Source: Kamptonema formosum PCC 10802
Lineage (GTDB): Bacteria > Cyanobacteriota > Cyanobacteriia > Cyanobacteriales > Oscillatoriaceae
DNA length: 51,240 nt
Direction: 5' to 3'
Assembly: GCF_000332335.1 (NCBI RefSeq)
Contig: NZ_KB235948.1
Location: 252,901 to 304,140, forward strand
The position numbers were made by a program, and so were the translations under genes. Shown here piece by piece: positions 49,689 to 51,240 of this stretch (positions within the stretch are counted from its first letter, which is position 1; every line of letters begins with the position of its first letter). Below the pieces are notes generated by a model. The model saw only the letters and a list, made by a program, of their open reading frames with translations. It had not been told where the DNA came from and searched no databases.

Positions 49689-51004
49689 ATGTCCGAAGAA
49701 AATCTGCCAAGGCAATTAAAACGGGAACTCGGTTGGTTTGGTGCCGGCATAACAGGACTTGCATCGGTCATCGGAGTGGGCATTTTTGTAAGTATCGGCA
49801 TTGCCGCCGGCATCTCCGGAACGGCTGTGATTGCAGCGCTGGTTGTGGCAGGGCTTTTGGGAGCTTGCAACAGTCTTAACCTCGCCCAACTCGCTGCGAG
49901 CAATCCTGTGAGCGGTGGCATCTACGAATACGGCTATAAGTATTTAACACCCAGTTTGGGTTTTACGGGAGGCTGGATCTATTTTTTAAGTAAAGTTGCG
50001 GTAGCGGCAACGGCTGCCTTAGGCTTTGCGGGGTATTTACTGAACGCCACGGGTTTAAGTGAGACTCATTTATTAGTCCCAGTAGCGGAAGCCGCCGTAG
50101 TTCTTGTAACGTTAATTGTTCTGGGAGGGATGCAGCGCTCGAAGGGATCAACTATCGCGGTTGTCTCTGTTACGGTTTTTTCCCTACTTTTCTTGATTGT
50201 AGCCGGTTTAGCTGTCCATTTTCCTGAGGGGTTTGAGACTTTGCTCGCTCCGGGAAAAACCTCTGGTAACTGGACCCCCAACTTTCTCCATTCTGTGGCC
50301 TTAATGTTTGTTTCCTACAATGGCGCAGCTCGCATCACGATGGTGGGGGAAGAGATAGTAGACCCGCGAAAGAATATACCCAAAGCGGTTATGCTGACGG
50401 TGATTATCACCCTGCTGCTTTATCTGAAAGTGGCGGTGGTGAGCTTGGGTTCAATTGGAGCGGAAGCTTTTAGTGCGGCGACAGCAGAAAAAGCAGCGCC
50501 TTTGGAAGTGGTTGCCGAGAGCTTTGGCATTCCGGGTGCGGGAAGCATCTTGGCTGCCGGTGCGATCGCTTCCATGCTGAGTGTACTGCTGACGACTGTG
50601 CTAGTCTCGTTTGCTGTTAGCAATGGGACGGCGTGGGGATATGCCCAGTGTTTTTGGGAAACTGAACAGTGCGGGGACAACACCTTACTGGGCGGTGATA
50701 TTTTTAGGCACTGCGCTGGCGCTTTTAGTTTTAACCGGCAATGTGAGAACGACTTGGGCGTTTGGTACATTTGCCGTACCGGTGTGTGATTGTCAGTCTA
50801 GCGGCGCTGTGGATGAGTGATGAGGAGCGGCTGTACCCAAAATGGATAAGTTGGGTGCCTCTATTTTCTGGCTTATTTCTAGCTTTCTGGGTAGAGTGGT
50901 ATGTCTGGTCTATTGGTCTGGGATTAATTGGAATTGGTTTAATTTGGCACTGGGTAGATCACAGGATTAAAGTGGCTGGAGAGGTTAAGCTGGCAGAGTT
51001 TTGA
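49689..51004 (+). pseudogene. APC-family amino-acid permease, broken by two frameshifts
   Basis: A good ribosome site (AAAGGAGAAATC) precedes ATG at 49689. The first frame has GAGITGLASVIGVGIFVSIG, the conserved first membrane segment of APC-superfamily permeases, and about eight membrane segments to about 50600. There the family sequence moves to the next frame (MGRRGDMPSVFGKLNSAGTT, PYWAVIFLGTALALL), and moves again near 50775 to IVSLAALWMSDEERLYPKW, ending at 51004. TCTCGTTTGCTG at 50606 looks like TCTCGCGTTTGCTG with CG lost. The first frame runs to 50789 as nonsense. The original protein had about 440 residues. With the broken PrpF gene upstream it forms a decaying pair. Confidence 0.85.
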
Positions 51005-51240
51005 ACACCGGCACTCTGGGAACGGGTTAATTTTCTCCCCGGCAATCTGTTTCACGTCATATAATGTCCGGGCGCACCGTTTTTGTCTAGAGAGGTTTGT
51101 AGGGGCGGGTTCACCAGCAATCTATCGGGAAAGCGGAGAATCTTTATAAACCCGCCCCCCACACAGGGAAGATATAGCAGTATGCACTTAGGTTAGAACA
51201 TTAGACCTTCAGGGGGGGCGGGACGCCTGCCCTACGTCTA
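51005..51240. other. 3' flank with a cut MITE copy
   Basis: No gene is visible after 51004. GGGGCGGGTTCACCAGC at 51103 is a common local word. From 51175 (flanked on the left by TA) begins TAGCAGTATGCACTTAGG-TTAGAACATTAGACCTTCAGG, the reverse complement of the right half of the MITE at 38940, followed by a GGCGGGACGCC hairpin and CTACGTCTA; the element runs off the window at 51240. Confidence 0.8.

Noticed and set aside
1-51240. tRNA, rRNA or riboswitch genes
   Set aside because: Looking through the gaps I found no cloverleaf with a T-loop word, no rRNA-like stretch and no riboswitch core I could support; the structured gaps are repeat hairpins.

Overview
The window is a stretch of a cyanobacterial chromosome, probably from a filamentous, repeat-rich, non-marine species. 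The support is internal: HIP1 octamers (GCGATCGC) are scattered through it, CCCCAAT-type heptanucleotide STRR arrays occur, one gene encodes a COP23-like protein, the sensor kinase has phytochrome-like Cys-His GAF domains, and gaps hold many short palindromic repeats. The base composition is moderately GC-rich. I cannot name the genus.

Layout. 1-0.34 kb: C-terminal part of an IS4-family transposase. 0.8-9.5 kb: mostly intact chromosomal genes (orphan DNA methyltransferase, DsbA-like lipoprotein, rpe, secreted subtilase-like protein, small membrane protein plus LCP/LytR cell-envelope protein, family 2 glycosyltransferase). 9.6-11.5 kb: a divergent pair, a stand-alone thioesterase with Cys at the nucleophile position and a carrier-protein/thioesterase didomain. 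11.5-16.2 kb: a decayed polymorphic-toxin-like locus in which a subtilase, Ser/Tyr/Gly repeat regions and a toxin-like C-terminus were once one gene, followed by two small candidate immunity genes; nearly every member carries a frameshift or stop. 16.4-18.8 kb: COP23-like protein and a second DNA methyltransferase (SPPY type). 18.8-27.4 kb: an NLR-type locus on the minus strand, with hairpin-repeat clusters between genes: a small helical protein, an NB-ARC NTPase with four copies of a 31-32-residue repeat, a DUF4351/Rpn-like protein, and a paralogue that has lost the NTPase but has about 24 repeats. The small protein ends with, and the NB-ARC protein begins with, the same G-x-N/D-rich motif, as expected for a bacterial amyloid-signalling pair. 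27.6-35.5 kb: housekeeping and metabolic genes (alpha/beta hydrolase, agmatinase-family enzyme, thioredoxin-like protein, pyrH-frr, two tandem geranylgeranyl-reductase-family genes). 35.6-44.1 kb: the conserved RDD / membrane protein / SpoIIM / DUF58 / MoxR / DUF4350 / DUF4129 neighbourhood, split by a gap that holds two MITEs and a small antitoxin-like gene. 44.2-47.8 kb: NADAR protein and a bilin-type GAF sensor kinase. 48.4-51 kb: two broken genes, a PrpF-family isomerase with an in-frame stop and an amino-acid permease with two frameshifts.

The items most worth attention are the putative Bell/NLR amyloid-signalling pair with its repeat-expanded paralogue, the eroded subtilase-toxin-immunity cassette, and a MITE whose ends and TA target duplication can be read directly because a duplicated empty site lies 400 bp away.
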